Assembly (NCBI RefSeq): GCF_022539315.1
Contig: NC_066323.1
Location: 12,943,219 to 13,007,218 of the forward strand
Length of the DNA stretch: 64,000 bases
DNA from: Serinus canaria
Lineage: Eukaryota > Chordata > Aves > Passeriformes > Fringillidae
Reading direction: 5' to 3'
Shown here piece by piece: positions 13,205 through 24,765 of the stretch; within the stretch, counting starts at the first letter, position 1; each line of letters starts with the position of its first letter. Below the pieces are notes generated by a model, which made no database searches, was not told the origin of the DNA, and saw nothing but the letters and a program-made list of their open reading frames with translations. Position numbers and translations under genes: made by a program.

Positions 13205-13990
13205 GATTCTTTCAAGAGCAGAGGCCCCTGAGCTGCGCTGCACCTCCACCAGCTCCAGCCCTGTGCGCGGCCAGCTCCCGACCCAGGGTTCGGTTCAGAG
13301 GGGCTGAGCAGGGCTCGGTTCAGAGGGGCTGAGCAGGGTTCGGTTCAGAGGGGATGAGCAGGGTTCGGTTCAGAGGGGATGTGCAGGGTTCGGGCTCAGA
13401 GGGGCTGTGCACAGAAGGGTTCGGGGTTCAGAGGGGCTGTGCAGAGCAGGGTTCGGGGTTCAGAGGAGCTGTGCACACCGCAGATCCGGGGTTCAGAGGG
13501 GCTGTGCAGAGCAGGGTTCGGGTTCAGAGGGGCTGTGCAGAGCAGGGTTCGGGGTTCAGAGGGGCTGTGCAGAGAAGGGTTCGGGGTTCAGAGGAACTGT
13601 GCACACCGCAGATCCGGGGTTCAGAGGGGCTGTGCACGCCGCTGCCCTGCCCCGCGGTGCCGCTCCAGGTTCCGGAGCCGCCGGGAGCGCAGGAACGCAT
13701 TGCCCGCAGCTCCCCGGCCGCGCTCCCACGGCCGCTCGGAGCCTCCCCCGCTGCCCTTGGCTAGGGGACACAGGGACAGCGGCCGGGAGGGTGGCACCCC
13801 GTCCCTTCCCGGCATCGTCCCGCTGTGGGAAACCTCCCCGGGGCCGGCCGCCCGCTGGCGGGGATGCCCTGGGAGCACATGGGAGGAGAGGAGCGCTCGC
13901 TCCTCTTGGTTTCCCAGTGAGCCGGATCCCTACGAAGCTGAAGGACGGCGTTAAAAAGTGGTTGGAAATAGTGTAGCCAGCGCCGTCAAA
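13205..13990. promoter_or_regulatory. CpG-rich island, partly a minisatellite
   Basis: CpG is frequent throughout, in sharp contrast with the CpG-poor flanks. The left half (13284-13634) is a tandem array; the right half (about 13635-13960) is non-repetitive, has dozens of CpGs by eye and one GC box on the minus strand (ccgccc at 13848-13853). CpG islands of this size in vertebrates usually mark promoters, so a start site is possible, but no TATA box, exon or conserved reading frame was found. Three plus-strand frames and one minus-strand frame stay open here simply because stops are rare: frames of 136, 191 and 189 codons overlap each other, so none is called as a gene. It may also be a purely repeat-driven island. 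Confidence 0.6.
13284..13634 (+). repeat. 12-unit minisatellite, 25-33 bp units
   Basis: Twelve head-to-tail copies can be delimited. Starts are 13284, 13309, 13334, 13359, 13384, 13410, 13442, 13474, 13507, 13538, 13570 and 13602. The first four are 25 bp, the fifth is 26 bp, and the last seven are 31-33 bp because of an added segment such as cagag or cacaccg. The common core is gttcagaggggctgtgcaga. Units 7-8 are repeated almost exactly as units 11-12, a 128-bp higher-order step. The length is not a multiple of three in most units, so it cannot encode a regular peptide repeat. Confidence 0.97.
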
Positions 13991-14346
13991 TGCGCAATAC
14001 TTACTGTTATGCTCCCCTAGAAAATAAGCAGGAACCAAAATAAAAGTGTTATATTAATATTTAATACACGTTTGGCTATGTAAACATGGAATGGGTTTTA
14101 AAGGAGATGGCTCAGAGAGGAAAAAGCGAACGTTTTCAAAGAAAACGATATTTCTCACAGCTTTTGGTAAATGCTTAAACTTAACTTGGGCTTCACTTTG
14201 TAGAAAATGTGAGAACCATATGAATGCCTGTGCCTTATGGAAAGTCATGAAATCTAAAAGCCTGAACCTCTGTTCACTATTAACAAGTAAAACCATACTC
14301 TTTTTCTCTCTAAGGTCCTGATTAATGGACAGAAACCTTCTTCCTT

Positions 14347-14391
14347 GTTTTTTCACATTCTTTTTGCAGTTTTTTCACATTCTTTTTTGCA
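14347..14391 (+). repeat. tandem duplication, 22/23-bp unit
   Basis: Two adjacent copies of a T-rich unit (core ttttttcacattcttttt then gca) at 14347-14368 and 14369-14391. The only difference is one extra T in the second copy, so the duplication is recent or still slipping. Confidence 0.95.
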
Positions 14392-15032
14392 GCGAGACAG
14401 ACAATAAATTATTTGCACAGATCCTACTACATACCAGTTACTATTTGGAGCTTGACTGAGAAGCAGAAACAAATATGGGTATTGTGAAAACCACACTGGG
14501 TACAAAGACTGCACACGGATTGCCACTTATAGTCAACAGCTGGGAATAATATGGGTCTTTATTAATCTGAATATTAGTGTTTGCCATTTTGTTTCTTTTT
14601 TTTTTATGATTTTGACAAGATGGTAGGAGGAAAGACATAAGGGATTTCTTGCTGATAAGGGTACTCTTAATACTCCCTTTGTGCCAGTTTGTTTACTCCT
14701 TTTATATGGGGTATTTATTTTCCCTTTAACAGCCTGAAACTTCTGTAATTAGAAAGAGAGAACTGAATTCAGAGCTGTACCAAAAATGGCAGTCCTGATC
14801 TGCAGTGCATTAGGAAAGGAGACAAAGGGATGCAGCAGGCAGGAGAGTGGAGACAAGAAATTTATTACTGGGCATTGCCTAATGAGATGAAAATTCCTTG
14901 GGATTTTCAAATAAGCACCACAGAAGAGCAGTAATACCAGTGTTCATCTGCACAAACCTTCCCACGCTTCAATTTTAAAATAATAACTCTGTCTTGTTAT
15001 GGAAGGACATGGACAGTGCTGGGAGGAAGGAT

Positions 15033-15165
15033 GTGACTGTGGTTAAAGTGAGTATTGGATGCAGAAAACTTGACCTCTAATTCCACCTTCGGCAGTTTCA
15101 GTCAGTGGTAATTCACTCAGCGTGCCTCAGTTTCCCTGCTCGTAAAGCAGAGCTGATTGTGTGGC
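15033..15165 (+). mobile_element. MIR-like tRNA-derived SINE remnant
   Basis: The order of recognisable MIR pieces is kept. First comes an A-box-like gtggttaaag (15039-15048), then a B-box-region match around 15078-15094 (ctaattcc ... ggca). After that the diagnostic core gtgcctcagtttccctgc starts at 15122 and is followed by tcgtaaa, matching the MIR core (gtgcctcagtttcctcatctgtaaa). Several internal indels and many substitutions mark it as ancient. MIR elements are shared across amniotes, so this fits a bird. It is inactive. Other tRNA-SINEs share the core, so the exact family is not certain. Confidence 0.65.
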
Positions 15166-17797
15166 TGGGCACAGGGGACAGCTGAAATGTACATTCCAGT
15201 AGATAAAGCCCTATATAATCTAAGTGCATCATGTTATTTCTGGTTGAAATCCTTGCTTAAACAAAATTCTCCGTGACCTCCCTGAGAAGAGCTGCAAAGG
15301 TCAAGGCTATTACATTTGGGCCATTATTACACTCCAGGTCCAGGAATAGGGAAATAAATCACAGATAATGAGAAAAAGTTTCACAAAGGTTTTTTTACAA
15401 ACAGAGAAGAAACTAAAAGTGGAACATTTTCTTGAAAAAGGGCATTTTCATACACTATGGAACTAACAATAATTTTACTTTATGTTTCTAGTGTTTGCAG
15501 TTCTTACAGAAAAGACAGGGATGCTGCAGAGCCTTCCAAATCCCCTTCTTTTTTAATGTGGCTGGTTTTTGTGATTATAGGCTTAGACATGATCTGCAAG
15601 ATATAAACTCAAACAAAAGATGATGAAAATGAGAGGTGAAAGTGTTTTTTGTTTTCTATCATCTAGCTCTCTATGCTCTGCTTTTTATGTCATTGTTTTA
15701 ATAATTTAGCTGAATTGCTGGGAAAACAGACAGTGTTTAAATCAATGTAACAGCCTGGTGTGGACACAAGTGTGTTAGCTATAAAGATATTTATTACAGT
15801 ATAGCTTTAACGAAAGCAAGCAGCAGTGGAATAAATAAACTCTGTACCAATGATATTCTGTTTGGGATATGAGGCAGCACCGATTTTAGGCAAAGCATTT
15901 TTTCCAATTGATTTGATTACTTTGGTGTAGAAACTGTATTGAAGCATGGCCTGGAATAGGGGAGGACCTGATGTGAACAAAAAAGGTGTAGGAGGATGTA
16001 TCTTGCCTGTCATGCTGGATTGATTCTGAAAGAATTGGGAAGGATCTTAACAGGGGAGATATTTACCTTTCAGGATTAGAATATTTGTTTCTTTTTTTTT
16101 TTTTAATTGGTAACATTAAGTAGTGTTTTGGGTTTAGTAATATTTCTATGATTCAAATTTGTGGTATGAAAATACACGAAAATCTTTTCACCATGAAAAG
16201 ACTACAGGATGGTTTTTCCAAGTAGCTCATTAAGAATGATCTTATTGTGTTTATTCAGAGGTTTATGTTGGAAATAAAATATCTTTCCAGCTTTTGGAAA
16301 CTAGGTCTCCTAATATAAATTGTTTTATATAAAATGCTAGTATTTGAACTGACTCATTTGTTTCCTGAAGATTGAGAACTTGTGTCATATCTGTAGAATA
16401 TAATGCAACTTTCTCCTTTTATGCTTCTGTTCCCTGATTATATTCTGTTTATCATATCAGAAGAGACTGGGAGTAACTTTGTAAGTGAAGAATAAAAAAC
16501 ATTGCATTTTTTATTATATAGACAAAATCCTGCCCAAGCCGTAATAGGGTGAAAGCTTGGAATATACCATGTACACAGTAGAACGGTTTAAATTTTCTTT
16601 TCAAACATCAGATTTGGTATGATTGTCCCCCAGTTTCTGCTGCTTAATATTGTTAATTATACTGCTCATGAAGTAATCACACTGTGGCAAACCAGGCTTT
16701 GATGCAAACATACCAAAGGATAGAATTAAGGTTGAATGTTCACCGTTAACAGTGCCTATCCTCATTTTTATATGCTTAACTCTGCGGCTTTAATATTGCA
16801 TTAACTTGGTTTTTAGAGAGAGCATTTTGCCCTAAGTATAAGAAAAACGTTGATCTTTTATGTTGTCAGCCAGGGCAGATGCAAATCCTTCTATTTTTTA
16901 TTGAAGAATTAACCATCTCCCTCTGGAGCACAAATGCCAGCAGTACTGGTATAATTTTATTTTTAAGGCTATGGCCTGTAGTAAGCTGATTGAAAGGTAT
17001 AATATGTTCTATTCAAATCTGACTGCTTATGCACTTCGTTTCATAATGCCTTTGAAAATATATCATGTTCCAAGATGAACACAAGTTATGCATAAAAAAG
17101 CTGTTTGTTACATAGCTTGGAAAATGTGGAATCAATTACTATTAGATTTAAGAAAACCAGGAGCCTTTATGATGAAAAAAATTATTTAGTTTGTAGTAAT
17201 AATATCAAGTTACAGTGCAACAAATTCCTTTCCCTTGGAAAACTAGCTCAGTTTTAGTTCAGAACAATAACTCTTAGGGGATAGCGAGTGCCTCAATTAA
17301 TATTTTGTCAATTTTTTTTACCATCTGCATGTATTTATTGACCCAGGATATCTCAGAAGGTCTGCCCTAAAACTCACCATGTTTACTCAGCTGAAAACAA
17401 ATCTGAAGATCCCATTTCATTTTCAAGCCACCAGGATGCATTGGAGTAAGTTCCTTGTGTTGACAGATCCTTCAGGTTTTATTTCTGGAACAGCATTTGC
17501 GTGAGAGATAATAGGCTAAGAATAACCATTACCTCACCTAATTGTTGTCTCCTTAAGGTTTCTAAAAATGAGTTTGGGGTTGGAGAGCAGACAGCACAGG
17601 CGGTGTAAGGAGTCCACCAACTGGTACCGTCTGTCTGAGTTACCACTAATCCAATCACTTGGGATCAGATGGTCTCGAGGCAGCTTCTTCCCCCGTGGAC
17701 AGAGACAGTTCTAGAATAGAAAGATGTAAGGGCACGTGGTAGATATATCATAGATATATAGCAGCTGTATAATAACAGATAACAGGCAGTCATTGCA

Positions 17798-17820
17798 GTA
17801 ATAATAATAATAAAATAATA
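17798..17820. repeat. (TAA)n microsatellite
   Basis: A short run of TAA/ATA triplets with one interruption. A typical slippage-prone simple repeat. Confidence 0.9.
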
Positions 17821-20800
17821 GATACATCAATAAAGCTTGCCAGGAAAGTATTGTGCAACTTGTTGGCCAACAAAAACCCTTTTAAAAAAATATGCATTTT
17901 AACCATATCCAAGCAAAGTGTTCTTTTTACTTGTTGAACATTGTTTCTTTTGAGCAGTGTGTGTCTCTGCTTGCCTGATATTTCCAGCCTGGCCCTGTAG
18001 CCAGGGGATGATATGGGGCAGGAGGAGAAAGTGGTGAGCATTTGGTGAGCAGGGAAAGGGGAATTTGTGTGTCTGCCCAACCATGACAGCAGCAGATTCC
18101 CTTGCAAAAGACCTATAGGGCATTTATAAGGACCTTGAAATCTTCCTCTTAGTTGCCATCCTACATTTCTCCATAAAAACAATCACAGTGGTAGAAGAAA
18201 GAATGTTTTCATAAATTAATTCTTACTTTCTTTCCTTATAAACATTGTTCTTTCAAAACACTCAGGTTCTGAGATCCCCCGAAACACTTGGTAGTACCGT
18301 GGGTGTGTTTGGAAACTTTAAATGTTGTTGAAGATTTGGGAAGACGTCTGACTTTTTTCTGATTAAATTGTTTTGGCTCCAAAACAAAGCCTTCTTAAAT
18401 TTTAGTTACTGTGTTTTTCTCAAGAAAATTAAAACTATTTGAAGGGAAGCAAAAAGTTTCCCTTGAATTTTTGGTAGCTGAGCACAGTTTATTGTTGGGA
18501 AATGTTATGTAGCTAATATGGGGCACATCTGACTTTTTCTCTAGAGGGCAAGAGACCAAACCTCACAGGTTATTTAATAAATAACCAGAGGACTGAGATG
18601 GAAATAGGAAGATTCTTTCTTTTGTGTAAGCAGCTACTCTGACCAGGTGGCAATGGAAAGAGGGATGCAGTATTTAGGCTTGCCCAAAACCTGCCTGCCT
18701 CACCCTAGCCTCAAGCCTCTGTGCTTTGTCCTGGGAAGCCTTTCATGTCTGAGAGAGGGAAAGACCAAGCTGTGGCAGGCCAAGCTTGGGCATAGGAAGA
18801 CTATTAAACAACAAGGATTTCCTTTAGAAAAACATTTCCTTGAAGGAAAGATTGGATATTAATAGTTTCTCTTAAGCCTTTCCTAGGCAGGTGGGAGGTG
18901 CTTTCCAGTCATCCTAGACAGAGACTGAAGGTAATTTAATACAAATGTGGTGGGGTGTGTATGTGTCAATGTATGCACAGGAACAGGATCTAAAGATTCA
19001 CTGAAATGCATCTATTTCCTAGCATGGTTAAGGAAGACACATACAGAGAAGCTGATGTTCACTGAGAAGGGAGTACCATCCAAACCTGGGGTGATAAAGT
19101 GGTTTACTAATTAGTGAACACTTTAATTTAAAGTTACAACAAATTATTATGAATATGTTTGTAACTGCATATGTGCACTAACTGGAAATGATGGTTGGAG
19201 GAAGAATTTAATTTCTTTGTACCTGTGCAATTCCCCTCGTTTGTGGCCTCTGCCTGTAATTACACTTCCATGGTTGCCCTTGGGCATGCTTTGACTTAAT
19301 CCACTGACTCCAGCCAAAGCTGCACGAGATGTGAATTATGACCTTGCCTGGGAATGGCTTCTTATTTAGGAAAACACTTGAGTGAATGAGATTAATGTTT
19401 CCCTGAGCCTGTACCAGAGGACTGAAGCCCAGACTCCTTTTGCAAGACCACAATGAGGGCGTACTGCTTTGAGTTTATGAAATATATGAACACAAATCTC
19501 TCTGGTGTTCTGGTAACCCTCCAGGCTGGGCCTGTAGTTCAACACTTACACAATTTCCACGTGCTGGTGTAACTGTAAAATTCTTCAAGACTTAGTAGAT
19601 CTTGGATGAGATTCTTTGAACAGAATAGCCATAAAACAGCAACAAAACAAATTTGGGCCTTCAGTTGGCCTTTTATTTCTGAGCCAAACAACCTCCTTCT
19701 GATGAAGTCCTAGAGAGAAGTGCAGATTCTACTAAATTCAATGAGAATTTTGCTAATGACCTGAATAAATCAGTCATACTTCTTTAAGATAATGTTTTCA
19801 CTCTTATTTTTGAGAAAATGCTATCATTATTGCAGCTCTACAGAGAGACTGTGAATAGTTTTAAAGTCTCCTAAAAGACAGAACAAACAAGGTGAAATCC
19901 TCACTCAGTGCAGACACCCTAAGCAAGGTGCAATAGAAGAAAAGTTGCAGAAACATTTTGTTTAAAGGACTCTTTTTGAAGACTGCTCCTCACAGATGCT
20001 TGCAGAGGGGAGGAAAAAAACCCACTGGACCAGCAGAGGCAAACATGTGAAGTTTAGGAGGTAATGGCACTGTGTTTGTCTGGGCACTTGAATTCAGTGA
20101 GTGGGGACACAAATGATGTGCTCCTGAGTAATTTTCATGGAGCAGGACTGCTGCCTCCCCCCGTGCCTGGGCTGGTCCTGCTCAGGGCATGTGCACACTG
20201 TGCCCCACTCCAACCCTCCTCAGAGACCACTGCTCATTGCTTTATGGCCTTATAAAGAGAACCTTTGGACAGTTCTATTGGCTCAGAATTGTTTTCTTCC
20301 TACACAGCAAACAATTTCCATTAACTTACTTTGAGAGCAGTAAGTCAGAACCAGAGGAAGAATATGAAGTTAAACCACCAGAACACATGTGCAATGCCAA
20401 AGGCCAGGCATAATGCTTTTATTTGCCTGTTTGTCATTTACTTAACTTTTTGGAACTGCTTTTTATTGTTGCACCTTTAACACAAAGTACATGGATGTGT
20501 AAACAAGACCAACTTCCTAAACAAGAGAGCTGATTAAAAGTGAACCGTGTGTGAATCTGCTGCTGCTTCAAAACAAGAAAACCATCTTACCTCAGGTTTG
20601 GAGGGAGAGAGTACTGCAAAACCCTTTCAGAGCATCATTAACATATTCTAAACTCTTATCCAAAACAACATCCCCTCCACTGGCTCCTTGGGTCGGGGCC
20701 TTAAGGTATGCCACTCCATGGGAGCACTTCAAGAGCTGCAGTCCCTTAGCTGGAGATCAAACAACATTTTCTCCACACAGAGAATTAAACCAACACATGA

Positions 20801-23238
20801 GGGTGCCTTTATCAAACTGTGTTTGATAATGAAGGCTTCAAAAAGCTAGGTGGGTCAAAATGTCAGTGTCTTTCTTTTGGTCTGTTCAGGTTCAGTATTG
20901 CCATACAAATTATAGAGGAAAAGTCTCAGAATGAGAGATGTCTGTTATTTCCCTTGGGAACTATTTCATTATTGGCAAGAACTTCTCTTCTGTATGCTTC
21001 CTTCCCCCCCACCCCCGCCCCTCAATTTCTTGTGATTTTTCCAAGTGGTGTAATCCAAAACAGTTCTGGTCGTTCTCTCTCTTTATCTACCAGCATCTTA
21101 ATTCCCTGTCCATAAACTGATATCAGTAGATCTGTGGGCAATTCATGAAGGAAAGTCACATCTCTGGTATTGATTTTTAACTAATGAATAGAGAAAATTA
21201 ATACACCTCCAAACATTCTGTCACTCAATGGTTTGCTTGGGTCAAGTCGCATGAGGAGTTGAGTAGGTAAAATAAAAAATGTAATTTAAAAGCCTGTTGC
21301 TTTTTAGAAGTGATTTTATGCAAAAACTGGTGTAAATTATGCAAAAAACTGGTGTCCATTATTGCATGGTAGTGGATAGACCATGAAGCTGCTCTGCAGA
21401 ATGTAAAAAGCATGTAAACAATCAGAAAAGGGAATTTGAAAATGAAGGGAAGGGAGCAAAGAATACCAGCTGATGAATAAAACATTTCCCAAAGTTCAGA
21501 AAAGTCAGCTGGTCTATGTTAAAGTGGTTGCCAGGCAACTCATCTTTTAAAACAAGTACTTCTGTGGCAGATAACTCATAAAGACATTGAAATGGCAAAA
21601 TTAACTGCTCTTGAACAATTTCTTCGATACATTAGGTACAAACAGGCTTTCATTCATCATCAGGCGTGCATATCTTCTTGTTATAACTTTTTCCCTTGAA
21701 CAAATGCATGTATTTTGTCCAAAGCACTGCATTTTTAACTCTTTCATCTTATTCCCCACGAGGGAAGAGCTAGGAATCTCTGCCTTAAATCTGGGCATTG
21801 ATATAAATCTAGTTTGGATGGAATAGGGGGGCTCATTCTCTACTTTGAAAAACAGGCAGTCTTGTTTGGTAGGATGAGAGCTCTTGCATGTAAAGAGGGC
21901 CTTGGTGCAGTCCACCAAACATTTTCCATGAGACAGACTGAGGGTGCAGCCAGAGAGGGAGAAGCTCCTGTAATAGATTGCAAAAAACTTCAGGAAAAAA
22001 GCAGGCAGGTCCTGGCATTTCTCGCTGTGTAGAGGAGGATAAAGCAGTAACTGGAGGGGAAAACTGATCATATGGAATAATTTATTTGACTTTTTCCTTT
22101 CCAATTTTAAACTCAACAAAGTTGTGTTGCTTTTTTTTTTCTTTATTATTATGTTCATTATTCATGATTGCACAATGAGTGCTTTAGTGAAATGCTGAGC
22201 ACAAGGGATGTTTGCAGGCTGATCATAGTGCCCGTGTTTTCAGCACTTTGCTACTTGCTGTGTGTCATTTGTAATTGATCACCCTTCACAATAAGATACT
22301 CTTTCCATCTCCAGATTGTAAAACTGAAAGTTTTACAGATCAGAAAGGGAAAACAGAAAAAGTTTCCAAGGAACTCCACAAGATTATTGTTTTCTGTTAA
22401 ATACGACAAAATCTTTACTGAAGTAGAAAACAAATAATAAAAAAGCTCTTACTAATTTCAAAGCACATCTGTAGCATTTCAAAACCTGTTTGGGAATGTT
22501 TATAAATTCTTTTTTGAGTGCCAGCTCACCTCTGCCACTTGGAAAATGCCACTTCTCTAAGAGAGCAGCACAGGGAGTGCTCCTTCCCGGGGTATTTGAT
22601 TGCTGCCAGCAATGCCACCACAAGCAAGTGAGAAATCCCCAGCCTTTGAATTTGTGGTTTTCCTCCTGAGTTGCCTTCTACTGTTGATTCAGCCATAACC
22701 ATTATTTTCTCAACCACATTCAGTAAAACAAAACAGAGCAATCAACCCAATGACTGTGCAAAGTACCTTTCCTGTAAAAAGTTCGAGTGTACGACAAAAA
22801 CGCGCATTGAGATGCAAATGAACGCAGTGTCGAGCCTTTTTTTGGTCGCTCACAGTCAGTCCTTTGCAGTGCTGCTGTGGGGACATGTGGCTGATGAGGG
22901 GACAGCAGATTTTCACTTGGCATCCTGCTGCACTCCTGGGACATTGCACTCAGAGCAGAACCTGTGGCACGGACACCGGTCCCTTGGTAGGAAATCAGCC
23001 CCTGGATTTCCATCTGAACATACCTCAGCTTGGTTTTGGGGTGATTTTACTAAAAATATATTAGAGAAAGAGATCAGGATGAAGTCGGGTAATGTTTGAA
23101 TATCGAATACTTTTCATCCTAGTGTTAAAAATGCACAGTAATTTTTAAGGTCTGTAATTTTTTTTGTCCTTGGCCAGTCACACAATCCCATTGAAATAAT
23201 TAATTGAGGCCCAGATAAGTTTAACTTTCAGTTGGATG
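17821..23238. other. gene-free DNA, no repeat recognised except short tandems
   Basis: No supported gene. It contains a 185-codon minus-strand open frame (21601-22158) without known domains, a tandem duplication at 21316-21355, a C-run near 21004-21020, a T-run near 22131-22141 and a local cluster of seven CpGs with an octamer motif at 22783-22849. Small C+G-richer patches occur at about 20100-20260 and 22860-23040. Confidence 0.7.
21316..21355 (+). repeat. tandem duplication, about 21-bp unit
   Basis: The motif ttatgcaaaaactggtgt (21316-21333) is followed after three bases by a second copy with one extra A (21337-21355). A single slippage or duplication event. Confidence 0.92.
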
Positions 23239-23460
23239 ACACTCTTTAAAACAAGACTGGATATTAGGAAAATGTATTGACTGGGTGGATGGTGCTGCAT
23301 TGGAACAGGCTGTCCATGGAAGTGGTGGGATCACCTTCCCTGAAAGTGGTCAAACACCCTGTAGATGTGGTGTTTTGGGATGTGTCTGAGGGATGGAGCT
23401 GGCAGTGTTTAGTGGCTGCTTGATCTTAGAGGGCTTTTCCAATCCATGATACTCCTGATT
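23239..23460 (+). mobile_element. CR1 LINE, 3' end fragment
   Basis: The stretch matches the familiar avian CR1 3' terminal region in order. It has 'gactggatattaggaa' near 23255, 'ggaacaggctgtcc' near 23302, 'aagtggtgggatcacc' near 23320, 'ccctgaaagtggtcaa' near 23338, and 'tgatcttagagggcttttcc' at 23420-23439, followed by a degenerate form of the terminal 'aatgattctatgattct' repeats. It is 5'-truncated, as most CR1 copies are, so it carries none of the reverse transcriptase coding region. Moderate divergence from the consensus I remember says it is old. This is the best evidence that the host is a bird or a close reptile relative. Confidence 0.88.
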
Positions 23461-23721
23461 TTGAATGATTATTGTCAGCATTTTGTTTACTCTTTACCCA
23501 GCTCTCTGATCTTTAGCATTTTCTGTGCTCAGAATACCCTCCTGGGCTCTGCAGTCCCCCGAGGTGACATGTGGCACACGAGTGTGTGGGGACAGTGATG
23601 TGATGTCCTGTGCAAGGCAGGCACTGCCACTCTGCTCCCCATGCCCCATCAGTGGGCAAATGAAGGGCTGGGATGCAGGAACACCCCTGGAATACACAGC
23701 TAATGTACCATCTTCCCTGCA

Positions 23722-23749
23722 TGTGTATATAAATATATATGTGTGTGTG
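23722..23749. repeat. TG/TA simple repeat
   Basis: Alternating purine-pyrimidine run (tgtgtatataaatatatatg then tgtgtgtgg), a short microsatellite able to adopt Z-like or slipped structures. Confidence 0.85.
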
Positions 23750-24736
23750 GATAATTAATGCACATAATTACTTAGATTGCTTGATACAGATACTTATTTT
23801 TGTTTGTAGTAAATATGTTGGGAGGCTTCAGAAACACAGTTAATGAGCCTATTTAGCTATTCAAAAGATAGAGGATCTGAAACTTTGGGAGTAAGAGGTG
23901 TTGCAGGAGCTGCAGCCTTTTATTCAATTCCTGGGGTCAGACCACCAACAGCTGTAAAAATCAATAAGGCTTACAAGGATGAAATAAACTTAAAAAAAAG
24001 GAGCATTGACAGAGAATATTCCACAAAGCCACTCTTGATGAGGCTGAGCCTGTTCATACTGAAACCTGGAGAAGTTTTACTCTTTGCTCTAAGAGCCTTC
24101 AGCCAACATCAGAAACTTGCAGGATTCTTTGGGCAAAGGTGTCCAAAGTCCAGTGTCCTGATGGATCCAAAATATGCCTGGATACCCCAGTACTGGAGCA
24201 CACTGAGGCAGTGTGTCTCACCATCACTCCTTCCTGCACTGCACTGATGGTTTTGGTGAAGCAGACACCAGTTTTGTCTGTTTGTTTTCTTTTTCAGAAC
24301 CTTTCAGAGTATTAAAAAGCCCGCATAACCTTGCAAGTAAAATCAAGTTGTGCAGATATTGATGGCACAGACCTGAGAGACCTTCATATAGCATGTTAGT
24401 GTAACATGCTAGTGGTATAAATTTTAATATACATGGAAAGCATTCTAAATAGTATTCCAGATGGTGGAATAACACAAATCTTTTGATACCATCATAAATA
24501 TTCTCCTCTTTTTCATTCTCCTATGTTCTGTCTAATTTCATATCGTGTCAGGTTTAACTGCAAAGACAGCTGTAATCCATATTTTTAAGGCCAAAGGAAC
24601 TATTCACAGTAGAAAGCATTTAGGATTGGAAGTTGTATTCCTACAGAAAACCAGTCACAGCCAACATGTCAGGAAAAAATTTAGTCTCTGCTTTATGCAA
24701 TGTACTTAAAATAAATTTTAGTTAAACACAATTATT

Positions 24737-24765
24737 TTCTTATAGAATAAATGATTCTATAAGAA
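24737..24765. repeat. perfect 12-bp inverted repeat, 5-nt loop
   Basis: The left arm ttcttatagaat (24737-24748) is exactly complementary to the right arm attctataagaa (24754-24765) around the loop aaatg. The arms are A+T-rich. There is no T-run to make it terminator-like, and the genome is eukaryotic anyway. Confidence 0.95.

Larger units (their letters stand above)
13991..17797. other. gene-free A+T-rich DNA with an old SINE
   Basis: No coding gene was recognised. It contains a short tandem duplication (14347-14391), a MIR-like SINE (15033-15165), a T-run near 16091-16104 and a stretch at about 16500-17120 that looks like unique, possibly conserved, noncoding DNA. A 7-bp-arm mini-hairpin lies at 14131-14147. 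Confidence 0.7.

Noticed and set aside
13354..13976. Three overlapping plus-strand open frames of 136, 191 and 189 codons, and a 160-codon minus-strand frame
   Set aside because: All arise from a C+G-rich tandem repeat and island where stops are rare. Unit lengths are mostly not multiples of three, so the peptide changes frame from unit to unit. No domain is seen.
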